Below are positions 1 to 10,979 of a DNA stretch of 64,000 bases, piece by piece. Under the pieces are notes generated by a model. That model made no database searches and was not told the DNA's origin. It worked only from the letters and a program-made list of their open reading frames with translations. Where the stretch lies: the NCBI RefSeq assembly GCF_029784155.1, contig NC_073693.1, positions 190,643,127-190,707,126 of the forward strand, written 5' to 3'. The stretch's first letter is position 1. Every line of letters starts with the position of its first letter. Origin of the DNA: Uranotaenia lowii (lineage: Eukaryota > Arthropoda > Insecta > Diptera > Culicidae). The translations under genes and the position numbers were made by a program.

Positions 1-362
1 TATAAAGAAAAAACTTGAGATACCTACTCGCTCACAGCGCTCACAGCTTAACCTTCAACGTGGAGCAAATGGATTATGAATGTGTAGTTTGACGATTATT
101 TTTTTTTAATGCGTTTGAAGAACCTTTCCTTTTTTGTTTTTCCCCGAGAGAAAGGGAGATGTGTGTAGTACAATTGTGTTAGTGTATTAACAGCGCAGTT
201 CCGCGAGTGTTGACTCGAGCGGTTTGATGAATACATGTACATAGTACAAATGTATGAATATGGGCGACGCACAGCATACATTCTCGTGAGAGCTGATTCG
301 AGCAGTTTAACCGTCGTCCTCAGTCGGTCGGTACGCACTTGTCGAGCGCAACAGTCACGGTT
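1..362. other. Unassigned repeat-like segment, possibly LTR
   Basis: I see no convincing gene here. The base composition is more even than the AT-rich bulk of the window. The stretch adjoins the decayed 3' side of the LINE fragment, so it is probably another mobile-element remnant. Read on the minus strand it starts near 352 with TG and could be part of an LTR, but the other end lies outside the window and no second LTR is visible. An 80-codon open frame (96-338, minus) has no recognisable domain and I do not call it a gene. Confidence 0.2.
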
Positions 363-399
363 AGGGTTGTTTAGAGACAGGATTAACGATGGGTGATTT

Positions 400-1300
400 C
401 CGATGGATATTCAAGCGGCACAGATGGTGCGTGGGGACTTGGTGTTCCCGGCATTTTTGGAGGATTTGCCGTAATGTGAATATCTGGTCCGTCGTTGACC
501 GTCCCTCCATGAAGCCGGCCTGATGACTTCCCACGAATCTGTTTGCTTGTGGCGTTAGGCGGCGGAGTAGGATTCGGGACAGCACTTTGTAGGCGACATT
601 GAGGACAGTGATCGCTCGGTAGTTCTCACAGTCCAATTTGTCGCCCTTCTTGTAGATGGGGCATATTACCCCCTCCTCCGGTAGCTGTTCTATGTCCTAG
701 ATTCGGACTATCAAGTGTAGGCAATCGGCCAACTTATCCGGGCCCATTTTAATGAGTTCAGCTGCGATGCCATCCTTCCCAGCCGACTTGTTTCTATTCA
801 GCTGGCGAATGGCTTCCTTAACTTCACTCATCGTTGGGAGTGGCTCCTCTACGTCGTTGGCTACGCCGTCTTGATCTCCTGCATATGCACCGTTCAGGTG
901 TTTATCGAAGTGCTGCTTCCACCTTTCGATCACCTCACGATTGTCCGTCAGGATGCCCCCGTCCTTATCCCAGCACATTTCGGCTTGCGGCACGAAGCCT
1001 TTGCAGGATGCGTTGAGTTTCTGATAGAACTTTCGTGTTTCTTGGGAACGATGCAGATGCTCCAGCTCCTCGAGCTCCTCCTCCTCCAGGCGGCGCTTTT
1101 TCTCCTGAAAAATTCGGACTCGCTGCCTCTTCCGCTGTCGGTGATTTTCCACATTTCGACGAGTGCCTTTTGCACTACTGCCGCCCTCGCGGCATTTTTT
1201 TCGTCCATCCTCCTACACTCCTCGTCGAACATGTCGTTCCGTCGAGTTCGCTCCACATAACCGATGACGTTCTCCGCAGCACTGTTGATGGCTGTCTTGA
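400..1300 (-). pseudogene. RTE-clade LINE fragment, linker and reverse transcriptase start
   Basis: This is the broken minus-strand reading of a non-LTR retrotransposon polyprotein. From about 1256 down to 697 it shows an Arg/Glu-rich linker and then the segment leading into reverse transcriptase, with KSAGKDGIAAELIK. After an in-frame TAG near 697 the frame resumes with GVICPIYKKGDK and DCENYRAITVLNVAYKV, then GRSTTDQIFTLRQIL and THHL. These are typical early RT blocks of the RTE clade (BovB/JAM-like) as I know it. Homology stops near 400, before the YxDD catalytic box, so the element is 3'-truncated. A frameshift near 1150 and the internal stop mark it as dead. It belongs with 2611-3080; a Tc1/mariner element separates the two parts. 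Confidence 0.8.
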
Positions 1301-1302
1301 TA

Positions 1303-2608
1303 AGGACCGTATCGTAAATTATGAATACAAATTATAAGTCTTCTAAATATTTATTTATTGCTCTTTTATTTTTCAATTCTGGTAGTTTGTACATCTTTAT
1401 TAGACTTCAAAGAATGGGATAACAGCAAGAAGTATCTAATTATCCTTGGATCTGCTCAGTTCACGCACTTTTCCGTTGATTCCTCGCATTAAGTTTTGCA
1501 CAACGGTTGCATCGATGGTTTTGCTTACATTTATCCAGTCCTTCTTGAACTGATTGATGTCAACAGCTCCATGGTCCTTCTTCCGAAGTTTCCCTTTCAT
1601 CAGGGCCCAATACCTTTCGATAGGCCGGATCTCTGGGCAATTTGGAGGATTCATCGCTTTTGCCACGAAATTGACTTCCATCTCTCGATACCACTCCAAG
1701 ACTGAACGCGCGTATTGGCATGATGCAAGATTTGGCCAAAATAGTGTCTGACTTTTATGCTTCTGAATGAGTGGCAAAATACGCTTTCGAAGACATTCAG
1801 TCCGATATATTTCGGCATTCATGTTCCCGAAAGTGAAAAAAGGTGATGACTCCATACCACATTGACAAATTCCTTGCCAAACCAGCACCTTCTTGCCAAG
1901 TTTTTCGCAAAAAATTGACTTCTCTGAGTTTGGGACATCCGTTCCTTGAGGCACAGTGTAGAATTGTGCACCTGGAAGAGTTTGATAGTCCATTTTCACA
2001 TATGTTTCATCATCCATAATAATGCACAAATTCTTCTTGCTCAAAACCTCATCGTACAACTTTCGAGCTCGAGTTTTCACGGATTTCGCCTGAATTTTGC
2101 TGCGTTTCGGACATTTCTGCTTCTTGTAGGTTTTCAACAAGTTACATGCCTTGGCACGTTGCACCATTCCGATTGATGTCCCACTCTTTCTAGCGCAATC
2201 CCGAACTGACAAATTCCGTTTTCTTTCAAACTGCTGGCATATTTTCTTGTCCAAAACCGGCTTGGATGCACCAACTTTTCGGCAACGACCAGGTAGATCC
2301 CTGAAAGTGTTGTGCATACCAAATCGGGCAATAGCATTTTGAACTGCACAGATGCTGACTCCTTCCTGTTTCGCCAATTTTCTTATCGTCAAGCCGGGCT
2401 CCGAACAGTATTTGGTCACAATCGTTTTCCGTTTTTCTTCCGAAAGTCCCTTCATTGCTACGCCGTGATACAAAACTCAACTTTTTTCGAGCTATTCTGT
2501 TTGTTTACTATGTTTATAACACGCGATCACTGAACAGCTGTCAAAAAACTTCATAGTCTTTTTCACAGAGAGGCTTAAAGTTGTATTCATAAATTACGAT
2601 ACAGTCCT
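1303..2608 (-). mobile_element. Complete Tc1/mariner (ITmDD37E-type) element
   Basis: The 1,306-bp element is bounded by TA dinucleotides at 1301-1302 and 2609-2610. Its terminal inverted repeats are about 28 bp and read AGGACYGTATCGTAAWTTAT inward from both ends, with two mismatches in that stretch. It sits inside the RTE LINE reading frame, which resumes on each side. It carries one uninterrupted transposase frame (1436-2473, minus). An intact frame and near-identical ends suggest a fairly recent insertion compared with the host LINE. Confidence 0.9.
1436..2473 (-). CDS. Tc1/mariner DD37E transposase, second Asp replaced by Asn
   Basis: This 345-residue frame is about the usual length for Tc1/mariner transposases, nuclear enzymes that bind the inverted repeats and cut and paste the element into TA sites. 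Residues 7-130 look like the paired helix-turn-helix DNA-binding region (KGLSEEKRKTI, TIRKLAKQEGVS, LSVRDCARKSGTS). The catalytic core starts at IMDDETY, with the first Asp at 155. It continues through VLVWQGIC and FWPNLASCQYA to NPPNCPEIRPIERYWALMKG, where the Glu is at 286. Thirty-seven residues separate positions 248 and 286, the DD37E spacing of mosquito elements. Residue 248 is AAT (Asn) where the family has Asp, consistent with a G-to-A change. Catalysis is therefore probably lost although the frame is open. Met7 is an alternative start that better matches usual N-termini. Confidence 0.85.
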   Translation of the reverse strand: MYHGVAMKGLSEEKRKTIVTKYCSEPGLTIRKLAKQEGVSICAVQNAIARFGMHNTFRDLPGRCRKVGASKPVLDKKICQQFERKRNLSVRDCARKSGTSIGMVQRAKACNLLKTYKKQKCPKRSKIQAKSVKTRARKLYDEVLSKKNLCIIMDDETYVKMDYQTLPGAQFYTVPQGTDVPNSEKSIFCEKLGKKVLVWQGICQCGMESSPFFTFGNMNAEIYRTECLRKRILPLIQKHKSQTLFWPNLASCQYARSVLEWYREMEVNFVAKAMNPPNCPEIRPIERYWALMKGKLRKKDHGAVDINQFKKDWINVSKTIDATVVQNLMRGINGKVRELSRSKDN

Positions 2609-2610
2609 TA

Positions 2611-3080
2611 GTATCCCAACAGTCCTCGAGAGGGGCTTTGTCAAGCTCGCCCTCTGCCGGCAGCGCTGCTTCGACCGATTGCGCGTAGTCTGCCGCGACC
2701 CCAGGTTGCTTCAGTCGTGCGATATTTAATCGAGGCGGGTGCCGGTTTCGTGTGTTGTTCACTACGGATAGTTTTGGGCGCATTTTCACCATCACCAGAT
2801 AGTGGTCTGACTCGTTGTTGGCGCCTCGACAGGACCTGACGTCGATGATGTCCGAGAAGTGCCGGCTGTCGATCAAAACGTGGTCGATCTGTGATTGCGT
2901 TTGGTACGGTTATCTCCAGGTGTACTTGTGTGGGAGGCGGTGCTGGAAAAAGGTACTACGTATGGCCATTCGTTTGGAGGCGGCGAAATCTAAAGTCTGA
3001 GGCCGTTTTCGTTGGTCAGCTGGTGCGCACTGAACCTTCCAATTGTCGGTTTGAATTCCTCCTCCTGGCCGACCGAGCAT
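2611..3080 (-). pseudogene. RTE-clade LINE fragment, endonuclease C-terminal part
   Basis: Minus-strand reading gives the end of an apurinic-like endonuclease domain: VGQEEEFKPTIGRFS, QLTNENGLRL, HKYTW, QIDHVLIDSRHFSDI, DVRSCRGANNESDHYLV. The SDH triad near the end is the hallmark of APE-type LINE endonucleases, which nick target DNA for target-primed reverse transcription. At least two frameshifts and a stop (near 2998) break it. The N-terminal catalytic part is missing, because homology ends at about 3080 where unrelated sequence with an A-tail (T-run on plus) begins. The frame leads into the linker at 1300 once the Tc1/mariner element is ignored. Confidence 0.8.
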
Positions 3081-3792
3081 GATTTTTTTTTATTTACAAA
3101 TGGTTTTATTAAGGCATTTTACTTATGAAGTTTTTATGTGTCGGGAGTATTTTTCCTAACTTTGGGTTAGTAAGAGGGGGGCCGTAATCGTCGCGGCTAC
3201 TCAACTGTTATTTCAAATCTTAATATAGGAAAGGAAAGGGGATGAACTGGGGTCACTTCCAAGAACAGTTTCCGTTAGGGTCCGGTGATGGCTTCCTGTA
3301 GCTGTGGTTTCGATAGCTACCTCAGGGTTTCGACTTCCTGGCCAGCCTTCTTTGTAGTGTTGTAGGACCCGTCGGATGAAAGTTTGTTCTAATAAATGAG
3401 CATGAATTTGCGGCTCTTCATTCAATTCGTTGGAGAGCACGTGGGTACTGCCCACAAAATTTAGAGATCAGCAGTTCCATGTTCCAAGTTTCCAATCGCT
3501 ATTCCCTTTTCGTCGCGTGGGTCTTTGCCATCCGAAATTTGTTGTTCGTTGTTCGTTGCTTATGTTTTTTGTAGTCACAGGATCGCAAGGCCCGCAGCTA
3601 ACCCCACTATCTCACAGGAGGACCGTCGTGATGTTGCTGTTTTCCCGAACACCACCAGGACGTTGTTGCACTCCGCACGCCGCCCTTGACTTGAAGAACA
3701 GACGCGTACGAAGCCCCCTAACTCAGTCTGCATGCGACCAAAGCATCCACCGGGGTTGGGTACCCGCTAAGGTTGCTAGCACCCCAGCTAGC
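3081..3792 (-). mobile_element. Retro-derived sequence with A-tail, truncated
   Basis: On the minus strand this stretch ends at 3081-3092 with an AATAAA-like signal followed by eight or nine A residues (GTAAATAAAAAAAATC). That is what the 3' end of a retroposed element looks like, and it abuts the RTE LINE exactly where that homology stops. The GC content is high for this window. It resumes after the inserted element at 4896 and fades near 4980. No reverse transcriptase or other domain is visible, so its class is unknown. Confidence 0.4.
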
Positions 3793-4895
3793 ACCTCGGG
3801 GAGGTTTTTTTTTTATTAGTTGTTAACCCAGGTGGTAAATCCATTTTACGGATTGCATTCCAAGGCACGGCGAGCCACCGCGTCCCCCCAGTTTGCTACT
3901 CTGGGTCCATGGGTGCAATTGGACGACTCATGATACAATGCTAAGGAACACTGTACCCCCTACGCCATAAAGTCCACCTGGGGCCACTGACCTTTGTTCC
4001 CACCTCGAACTGTTTGACACACTTTGCTTCAATAGTGGGAGGTCATTTCGCGCTAGTGCGATCCAAGGCAATACTCGTTTCCGAACCCTCTGATAGCATA
4101 GCCTCATTCTAACACAACTCGATGCGCGACCCCTCCTCTGACGAGTTAGGACCCGACATCTCATCGTGTGAATGAGGCCCCACGTAGCGCAACTACTAAC
4201 TTTGTGAATCCAGTCCAAGATCCAGAAACACAAAGCGAGTTGTCGACGGCACTTTCTCTGTTCAAACACGCGGGTAGGGGGGGTAAGCCCCCTAGGCCAC
4301 GTGTAGGACTCAGACTCCTCCGAACTCACAAATAGTGTTGACTTAAGTCACCACTCAGCGCAACTACCCGATCTTCAAGTCGGGCGCTTGACCACCCGAA
4401 GCGCAGATCGAGCTATAGAACGCCCTCATCAGGTCACACTCGCGGTTCGGGTGCAACATTTCCCGAAACGCGTGTCGAACCCTGACACCTCCGGCAGAAC
4501 GTGCCTCTCGGACACTGACGTGTAAACACGTCCCTAAGTGATCGGCCCACCATTGGCCACCACTTTGCGCATCTACTCATTTTGCGAGACGGGTCTATAC
4601 CCACCGAAGCGCAAAACAAGTTGGCGATCGCTCTCCCTCCGGTCGCATCCGCATATCAGGGTCATGACCCCCCGAAAGCGTGTTGGACCATCACGCTCAC
4701 ACCCAAGTACTGGTACCAAAGTACCCGGGTGCACCACTTCTTCCGCGCGGGTTTGGCGGGACCCGTCGACGGCCTCTAGTGGGTTTGGTGTAGTTCTCTT
4801 GGCCGTACATCTGCAATACGCCGGACTTGCAGACACGTTTCCACTCTGCACCACGGGGAGGTGGAACTACGTCGCAGAGCAAACCTCGGGGAGGT
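3793..4895 (-). mobile_element. A-tailed retroposed element with 13-bp target duplication
   Basis: A perfect 13-bp direct repeat, ACCTCGGGGAGGT, lies at 3793-3805 and 4883-4895. Immediately inside the left copy is a T-run (3805-3814), that is a poly-A tail on the minus strand. This is the signature of LINE-machinery retroposition. The element (3806-4882, 1,077 bp) is GC-rich and has no recognisable protein. It contains three degenerate copies of a unit starting near 4183, 4353 and 4563. It may be a non-autonomous retroposon or the non-coding end of a LINE. Confidence 0.65.
4183..4770. repeat. Degenerate ~170-210-bp direct repeats
   Basis: Three related blocks begin with GCGCAACTAC-like sequence at about 4187, 4358 and 4567. 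Two of them continue into a shared ACCCGAAGCGC / CACCGAAGCGC segment. They lie inside the A-tailed element at 3806-4882. Spacing is uneven (about 170 and 210 bp), so they are old and diverged. Confidence 0.45.
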
Positions 4896-4980
4896 AAAGA
4901 ATCGGAGTTGTAGACAAGAGGTGTTATGACCACTACCCGAAGGTTGGGTGTATGGGGTCCTGAGTTGCACATTGCTACCG

Positions 4981-5542
4981 TTTGCTTCTTGATGCTTTGA
5001 TTTTATCAGGTGGAGTGTTTGCTTGCAAGCATTCGTAAGAATGGATATTTTATGATTTTCAAATTATTTGTTTTAAAAAGCAAAAACTTCTAAACATAAA
5101 TCGTGTTTTGCCTAATTGAAACTCAATTTATAGTAGAATTTAACGTAGAAACAGATTTCAGATATTTAAAGATCATTTTTTGTACTTTCTGGGACGGTTT
5201 AAAACACCCATGCGTAATGCAATGCATTCTGTAACAATAAATCCGATTCTTAAACTAAAGAAGTTTGCAACCAACAAAAAATGTTCGTTTAATGAAGCTG
5301 TTTTAATCTAAAAGTTATAAATTTTGTTAAAAAAAAACAGTAAAATAAGCCTTTTTCACACGAGTACAATTGATAATCATTTTGTACATACATGATATGT
5401 TTTTTTTTCGTCGATTGTCGAGTGTCGATTTCAGTAAGCAATGATATTATGGTAGTTGAGATAAGTTGAGCAGTACGCATCTTTGACCGTTATGCCAGAT
5501 GGGGCAAGGCGTTGATGTGGTTTGATGATTAATGTCTCATAC
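4981..5542. other. AT-rich non-coding sequence
   Basis: I see no gene, mobile-element end or clear repeat here. It lies downstream (on the minus strand) of the candidate exon at 5543-5757 and could be intron. Confidence 0.5.
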
Positions 5543-5757
5543 CTGTTCGGCATGAATTGAACTTTCGAGGCTACCGTCGGCCACAAAATAAAAGGTTTCA
5601 TTTAACACTTGACGCATCGCCACTTTCTGACTGTAACTTTCGTATAAATAATCCTGCGGATTACGAATGGGGTCAGGTGATGGTAAATTGGGACACGTTC
5701 GACATATTATACTAAACGAGTCTATTTTCGATGGAGGCAACATGTGGCTTTTATTTC
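5543..5757 (-). CDS. Candidate internal exon, function unknown
   Basis: This minus-strand block is flanked by good splice signals: TGTGCTATTTCAG just upstream (5758-5770) and CAG/GTATGAG at its end (5543/5542). Between them a single frame is open for 71 codons plus two bases, containing SIICRTCPNLPSPDPI, QDYLYESYSQKV and FYFVADGSLESSIHAEQ. The GC content is well above the AT-rich flanks, as expected of an exon in a gene with long introns. The Cys pair CRTC alone is not enough to name a domain, and I do not recognise the protein. If real, the 5' junction falls after the first base of a codon and the 3' junction is in phase 0. No partner exon could be linked with confidence. Confidence 0.4.
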
Positions 5758-8752
5758 CTGAAATAGCACATCCATTTAACGGGGATCAAGACGTTTTTTT
5801 CCAAAGATATTGGCCTTTCTGAGCAATTGTTTATCTCCTAATAGATCATACTTATAACGAATGAACTTCTTGATAGATTAAAACTAATAAAAAACAAGTT
5901 TCCAGTGTTCATCCAATAATTTTCCAATTTTTTAGTGTTGATTTAACGTTGCTATGCGGCAACGATTGTTTTCACCCAAAATACTTTTAAAATAGCACTA
6001 AAACTAGATATGATAGAGACAATCTAACATAAGCTTCGAATTCTAGACGACAAAATCTTCCAAAATTAGTAATTAAAACAAGGGCACCAAAAATGCGAAA
6101 AAAAGTCTAAAAATAAAAGCAAATACAGACAAAGAAAAAGGTTCTTCGTTCACCAACATGTAAATGATGTTGGCGACTTGTTCTCAGTAGCTAGAATGAG
6201 GTAGCTCTGGGGTGAATCAATCTCAACCCCGGTGAAGTGAAACATGAGATGTCAGAAGCGACAAGATGGAATCGATATTGAGAATTTAGTTAAAGTTTAG
6301 TTGAAATTATGTTACTGACACTTTTAGTTAGAGAAAAAAATAATCGAGCGGGAAAAAAGAAAACAAATATGAAACAATACAAAATAAATTACAATACAAT
6401 ACAAAAAAAAACAAAGAAATAGAATGAATTGACAAATTATTTTGCCTCATTTGAGTAATATTGAGATTACCAAAAAAAGAAAAAACGATATTTATCCATT
6501 AACGGCATATTTTCACATTTGAGACATCCAAGTACTTGACAGACACTGGTTAAGGATTGTAATTTGGTTGTCAGTGAATGTTTTTCGCAGAATTTCACAA
6601 TTTTCTTCTGTTCGAATGCTGTGAATGGGGGTGAGAGTCAAAAGTTTTCAGCCGAAAATACAACTTCATTGCCAGGCCACGTTGGATTGCTGGCAATACG
6701 CTTCGGCAAAATCAGCTTTTTAATTTGCGGTTTTCCAAATTTGCTCAATCTTCTGTTTGCCGGAATTTACCGGAAACTTTTCGTTATTTTGTTTGTTTGG
6801 ATGTGCAAGTGAAGCTGGAGACTGGTTGACACTAGCGTAATCCAGTTTTGTTGATGCATAGGTTGTTTTTCTAACTCTAAAATTCGATAAAAATAAAAAC
6901 CAAAAATATTCGTTTAGTGTTACTTTACTTTTCTAAGATATGGTTTTCGAATAAAATTTCAAAAAAAAACCTCAAAACCTTAGACATATGAGTTAAAGAG
7001 TTCGAACTTGCAAAGTCTTGAAAATAGTGGCTCCAGAGAACGAGATTCAATGACAATGAAATGACAAACGCTAACTCTAACGGAACTGAGATGTGGTGGA
7101 CAATTTCAACGACACCATCTTTTGACGTTTCTAAAAAAAGTTGAACTGATCTAGTAAGACAAGGATTTGTATGATCTGATCTTGAACAGGAAGCGTACAT
7201 TTATCTCTTTTGTGAGGCAAATCCCGGCGTGCTGAAATAAATCACACAAGTTGCGTTCTTTAAATTCATTTCATTCAAGAATGAATAAGAGAAAATAAAC
7301 GCTTCGCTGCCTTTTTTCGGTTCCCATCGGGCCTAACGCCCGGGATTCTATTTCCTTCGCCCGTTTGGCACCGCAAAAACCGCTTCGCTACCCGGAAGTG
7401 GTAGGTAAAACGGCAACAGCGACAGAATCACCCAGCGTCAACATTATTTACATTTATATTAAGTAGAAAATAAAGTCTACGATTTCAATTTAGATTCGAT
7501 CAGCAACGAAAATTTATTTCCCACATGGAACGACGCGCGGGCTAATATTTGCATTATTCAAAGCATAAACACAATCAATTGGTATTGAATTTTTTTTTCC
7601 ACTGTCCACCATGTTGGTGAAGGGTATGTTAGGTACACAACATGCCGTGCCACAACGTGCCGCAATAGTTCGCCGCGAGTTTAGATTCTGAATGGATTCG
7701 GTCAGTTAAACAGAGCGTAAGATTAAGCTGCAAAGTATACAATTTACAGTTCGATTATGCATGTTTTGTTTCGCGTAGTTGAAACAAACCCATTTTACGG
7801 CTTCTGGGTTTCAATGGTTATCAATTCAATAGGCAGAATTTTGAATGGATATAATTTTAACGGGCTATTAACTTATTTAATGGAGCTTTTTTTTTACTAA
7901 AAATGACTGAGAGAAAAAAGATGTGTTTCATTTTTTCACTAAATGTTATGCATCTTCAAAACATGCACAGTTATCAAAATGTTGCGCAAACGATTTTTAG
8001 GAAACAATACACTTTTAGTCCTTTGGTACTGGTTTGTGTTTAGCAGCTTGAATATGAATCAAAATTACTCTGATTAGTAAGATAAAACATTTATAATATA
8101 CATATATTAGAAATAAGTTTTGATTAAATTTGTAAAAAAATATACATCGTGAAATTTACAATCTTTATAAAATAATACAAATACATTTTTCCAGAATAAT
8201 GCGTAATATTGCGTTAAACTTGGAGTTTTTCAACCTTAGCTTGTAATCGAAAATATTAAGGAAAAATGGACACAAGGTGACAAAATTCACATTTCTTCGA
8301 TGGACAAAGTATTTAAGAGCTGATTTTGACTAAGTTGGGGGTGCTGAATCCAAATTCGCAAAAAAAAATCATTTATCGTTTTGTGCACAGTTTACGATTT
8401 TTTTAAAGATTTGAATACAAGGTTCAAATTTTTCGGGGCCACTAATTTTTTTGAAAAAAAATACAAGAGTTTTTTTTATTTTTTTTCTATTCCTACGAAA
8501 AAAAAAACGGAATTTACCTAAAATACAAAAATAAATTGTACCACAGGATCTTACATATTTTCAAAGCAAAACGCTTTTAACTCTTCGATTAACTTTTAAA
8601 ATTAATTAAAATCGTTGATTTGGAAAATTTCAAAACATCCTTTTGTGATGTCCAAAATACATAGTTATAATTTTTTCAAGTTAATTTTACCATAAATTGT
8701 GTCATTACATTTTTTAAAGCATTGTATCTCCAAATGTAGAACATCTAGGCAA
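5758..8752. other. AT-rich non-coding sequence
   Basis: About 3 kb without a supportable gene. Open frames of 82 and 91 codons (6564-6812 plus, 6925-7200 minus) have biased low-complexity composition and no motif. A GC-richer patch at 7300-7440 contains a short palindromic GGCCTAACGCCCGGG run, but nothing I can name. Confidence 0.5.
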
Positions 8753-9446
8753 TAGGGGAGATGGGGGCAAACAATTCACGCACGCTCATACATTAAGTGC
8801 TTTGTTCGGAGGATGATGCTACTAGCCGTATAATGTAACAATAAAAAATCGATCATGAATTGTGAATGGAAAAAAATCACCTCGAACAGAAATCTAACTC
8901 TAGTCTTTTGATTACAGAGGTAATCAAAATCACCTTACCAATAGGCTAAATTGTCGGATGAAAACTAGTCAAGGTGTGGCGCTATAAATAAATTTTAATT
9001 CGCTGCTAGATTCTACGGCAGAAAATGCTCATTATGCCTCGATAATATGGTGCTCTATATGCCCCTAGTCAACAAATTTAAGTAAAAACGTGTTTTAAAA
9101 TTGATAAAAGTGAAAAATCAATCAATTTTATGATGGTAAAAATTGAGAAACAATGTGTACATCATGTTGCAGAGCGTACATTATAGATCAAGGTTATTTG
9201 AAGATCATAAGAGCTTATTTCGTGGTGCTCAAAAATTATAATATTTTCGTAACTTGAGAACCAAGCTAGTTTTTTTTAAATATCTCTGTAAAGATGATAA
9301 GGAGATTCCTTTTTTTGTGAAAAATTAATACTATAGGAAGTACGAAACAAATCCTCATGAAAATTTATTTAAGAAAATACGCACTTTCGTAGAAAAGCGT
9401 AGTTCTCATTATGCCTCGGGTGCTCGTTATACCCTCATCTCCCCTA
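8753..9446. mobile_element. TA-flanked MITE-like element, copy A
   Basis: The ends read TAGGGGAGATGGGGGCA inward from 8753 and, on the other strand, TAGGGGAGATGAGGGTATAA inward from 9446. The first TA on each side is likely the target duplication. No protein is encoded. It shares its right half with the element at 9557-10668. It also carries a degraded antisense tRNA-like module (A-box-like ACCAATAGGCTA at 8937-8948). Termini rich in CTCATTATGCC-type motifs are typical of the family here. Confidence 0.65.
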
Positions 9447-9495
9447 TCTAAATCATTCATTGAATGCAGTTTAATCACTGATAAGGTATAATATG

Positions 9496-9540
9496 AGAGG
9501 TAAGGGCATAACGAGCACCCGAGGCAAAAAGAGCACCCCT
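9496..9540. repeat. Solo fragment of the TA-flanked family terminus
   Basis: This short piece (GGTAAGGGCATAACGAGCAC and following) matches the inverted right terminus of the neighbouring elements. It lies in the gap between copies A and B, so the cluster has been rearranged or formed by repeated insertion. Confidence 0.5.
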
Positions 9541-9556
9541 CTTTTTAACAAAAGTA

Positions 9557-10668
9557 GGGGAGATAAGGGCATATTGGCCACCTTAAGGAAAACTGCATAT
9601 TGGCCACCTTAAGGAAAACGCTTATTTAGCCATAAAGAACAGCTGTGAATGTGAATTACATCATTGTTTCGTATTCAGACACTCAAATAGTCTATTGCCT
9701 AATTGGATGAAACTTGAAAAAGTAGATAAAAACGTTTAAAAATGCATTTTAAAAATTTTTGTCGAAAGTTGAAAACCAGTCACTGTAGGTAGAGGCATAA
9801 TGAGAAACCCTCCGAGGCAGTATGAGCACCATTAATGAAGGCATAATGAGCGTTTTCTGCCGGGGAATCTAGTAGCGAATTCGACTCGATGAAGTCAACT
9901 GAGTAATAGAGCTACAGCTTGACTTGTATCGTCTGACGATTTGGCCTATTGGTAAGGTGTCGGAGAGGTAATCAGTAGACTCGAGTTCGATTCCTGGTCA
10001 AGGTGATTTTTTTTCATTTATCATTCATGATCATGATTGCACTAAACGGTGAGGCGTAGATTCATCAAACAAAGCAATAACAAAATAATCTAGGTCTTTT
10101 TGTAGAATTCAAGGAATTAACACATGCTCATACATTATGTTTCTGGTGTTTTGTTTGACGGATGATGCTTTGATGCTATTAGCCGTATAATGTAACAATA
10201 AAAAAAATCAATCATGAATGGTATGTGCAAAAAAAATCCCCTCGAACAGGAATCGAACTCGAGGTTACAGATTACCTCTCCGACGACCTCTAGTGAACAA
10301 ATAAAAGTAAATAAGCGTTTTAAAATTGATTAAAATGAAAAATCAAAAATTTTATGATGTTGAAAATTGAGAAACAATGTGTAGATCATGTTGCAGTGCG
10401 TACATTTCAGATCAAGATGATTTAAAGGTCATAAAAGCTTATTTGGTGGTGCTCAAAAATTATAATATTTTCGTCACTTGAGAACCTAGCTGGTTGTTAT
10501 TTAATATTTCTGTAAAGATGAAAAGGATATTTCTTTTTTGGTGAAAGATTAATACTATGGATAGTATGAAACAAGTCCTTATGAAAATTTGTTTAAGAAA
10601 ATACGTACTTATTTAGAAAAAAGAAGTGCTCATTATGCCCTGGGTGCTCGTTATGCCCTCATCTCCCC
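9557..10668 (+). mobile_element. TA-flanked MITE-like element with tRNA-like module, copy B
   Basis: The longest copy in the cluster, 1,112 bp, flanked by TA at 9555-9556 and 10669-10670. The terminal inverted repeat is GGGGAGATRAGGGCATA. Internal parts: a duplicated CATATTGGCCACCTTAAGG near the left end, a sense tRNA-like module (9942-10014), and an antisense B-box remnant at 10249-10259. The right part is shared with copy A. It encodes no transposase, so it would need one in trans. Short TIR plus TA duplication points to the Tc1/mariner superfamily, but the family is not identified. Confidence 0.65.
9936..10014 (+). other. tRNA-like Pol III module (A box, B box, T-run)
   Basis: TGGCCTATTGGT at 9942-9953 resembles the RNA polymerase III A box and AGTTCGATTCC at 9984-9994 the B box. 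An eight-T run follows at 10007-10014, as in Pol III terminators. Acceptor-stem pairing of a real tRNA is not evident, so this is a tRNA-derived promoter rather than a tRNA gene. The same module recurs at 11530-11603 and, antisense, near 25243. Confidence 0.5.
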
Positions 10669-10670
10669 TA

Positions 10671-10979
10671 CTTAGCCTAAATCGGTGTTGCTGTGATGTT
10701 CCCGTTCTTCTTAAAGACCTAGAAGAAAATCTCTCTTCGCTCGCCGGTTGGTCATTTAAATTACCCAGAAAAAAAACGGTTCAAACCACTTGCTGCTCTA
10801 ACAATTAATCACCAAACTCGTTCAAACACTTCCGGCGATAAGTCTTCCAGTAGACATTCGGTCTCTCAAACTAAGGAACGTAACAATAAAAATTCTATCA
10901 AAAGCAATGAAATCAGAAAATTTTTCGCGGACCCGAAAAAAAAAACACTTGCGTTGCCATCAAGACAACGCCTAATCAT
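10671..10979. other. Non-coding spacer
   Basis: I see nothing that supports a gene. A 60-codon frame (10626-10808) starts inside the neighbouring transposable element and is not credible. Confidence 0.5.

Noticed and set aside
834..1337. Plus-strand frames of 60-129 codons over the LINE fragment
   Set aside because: They are antisense shadows of the RTE reading frame on the minus strand.
1496..2533. Plus-strand frames across the Tc1/mariner element
   Set aside because: They are shadows of the transposase on the opposite strand.
4434..4972. Overlapping frames of 61-119 codons in the GC-rich retroposon
   Set aside because: High GC lowers stop frequency; frames overlap on all strands with no motif.
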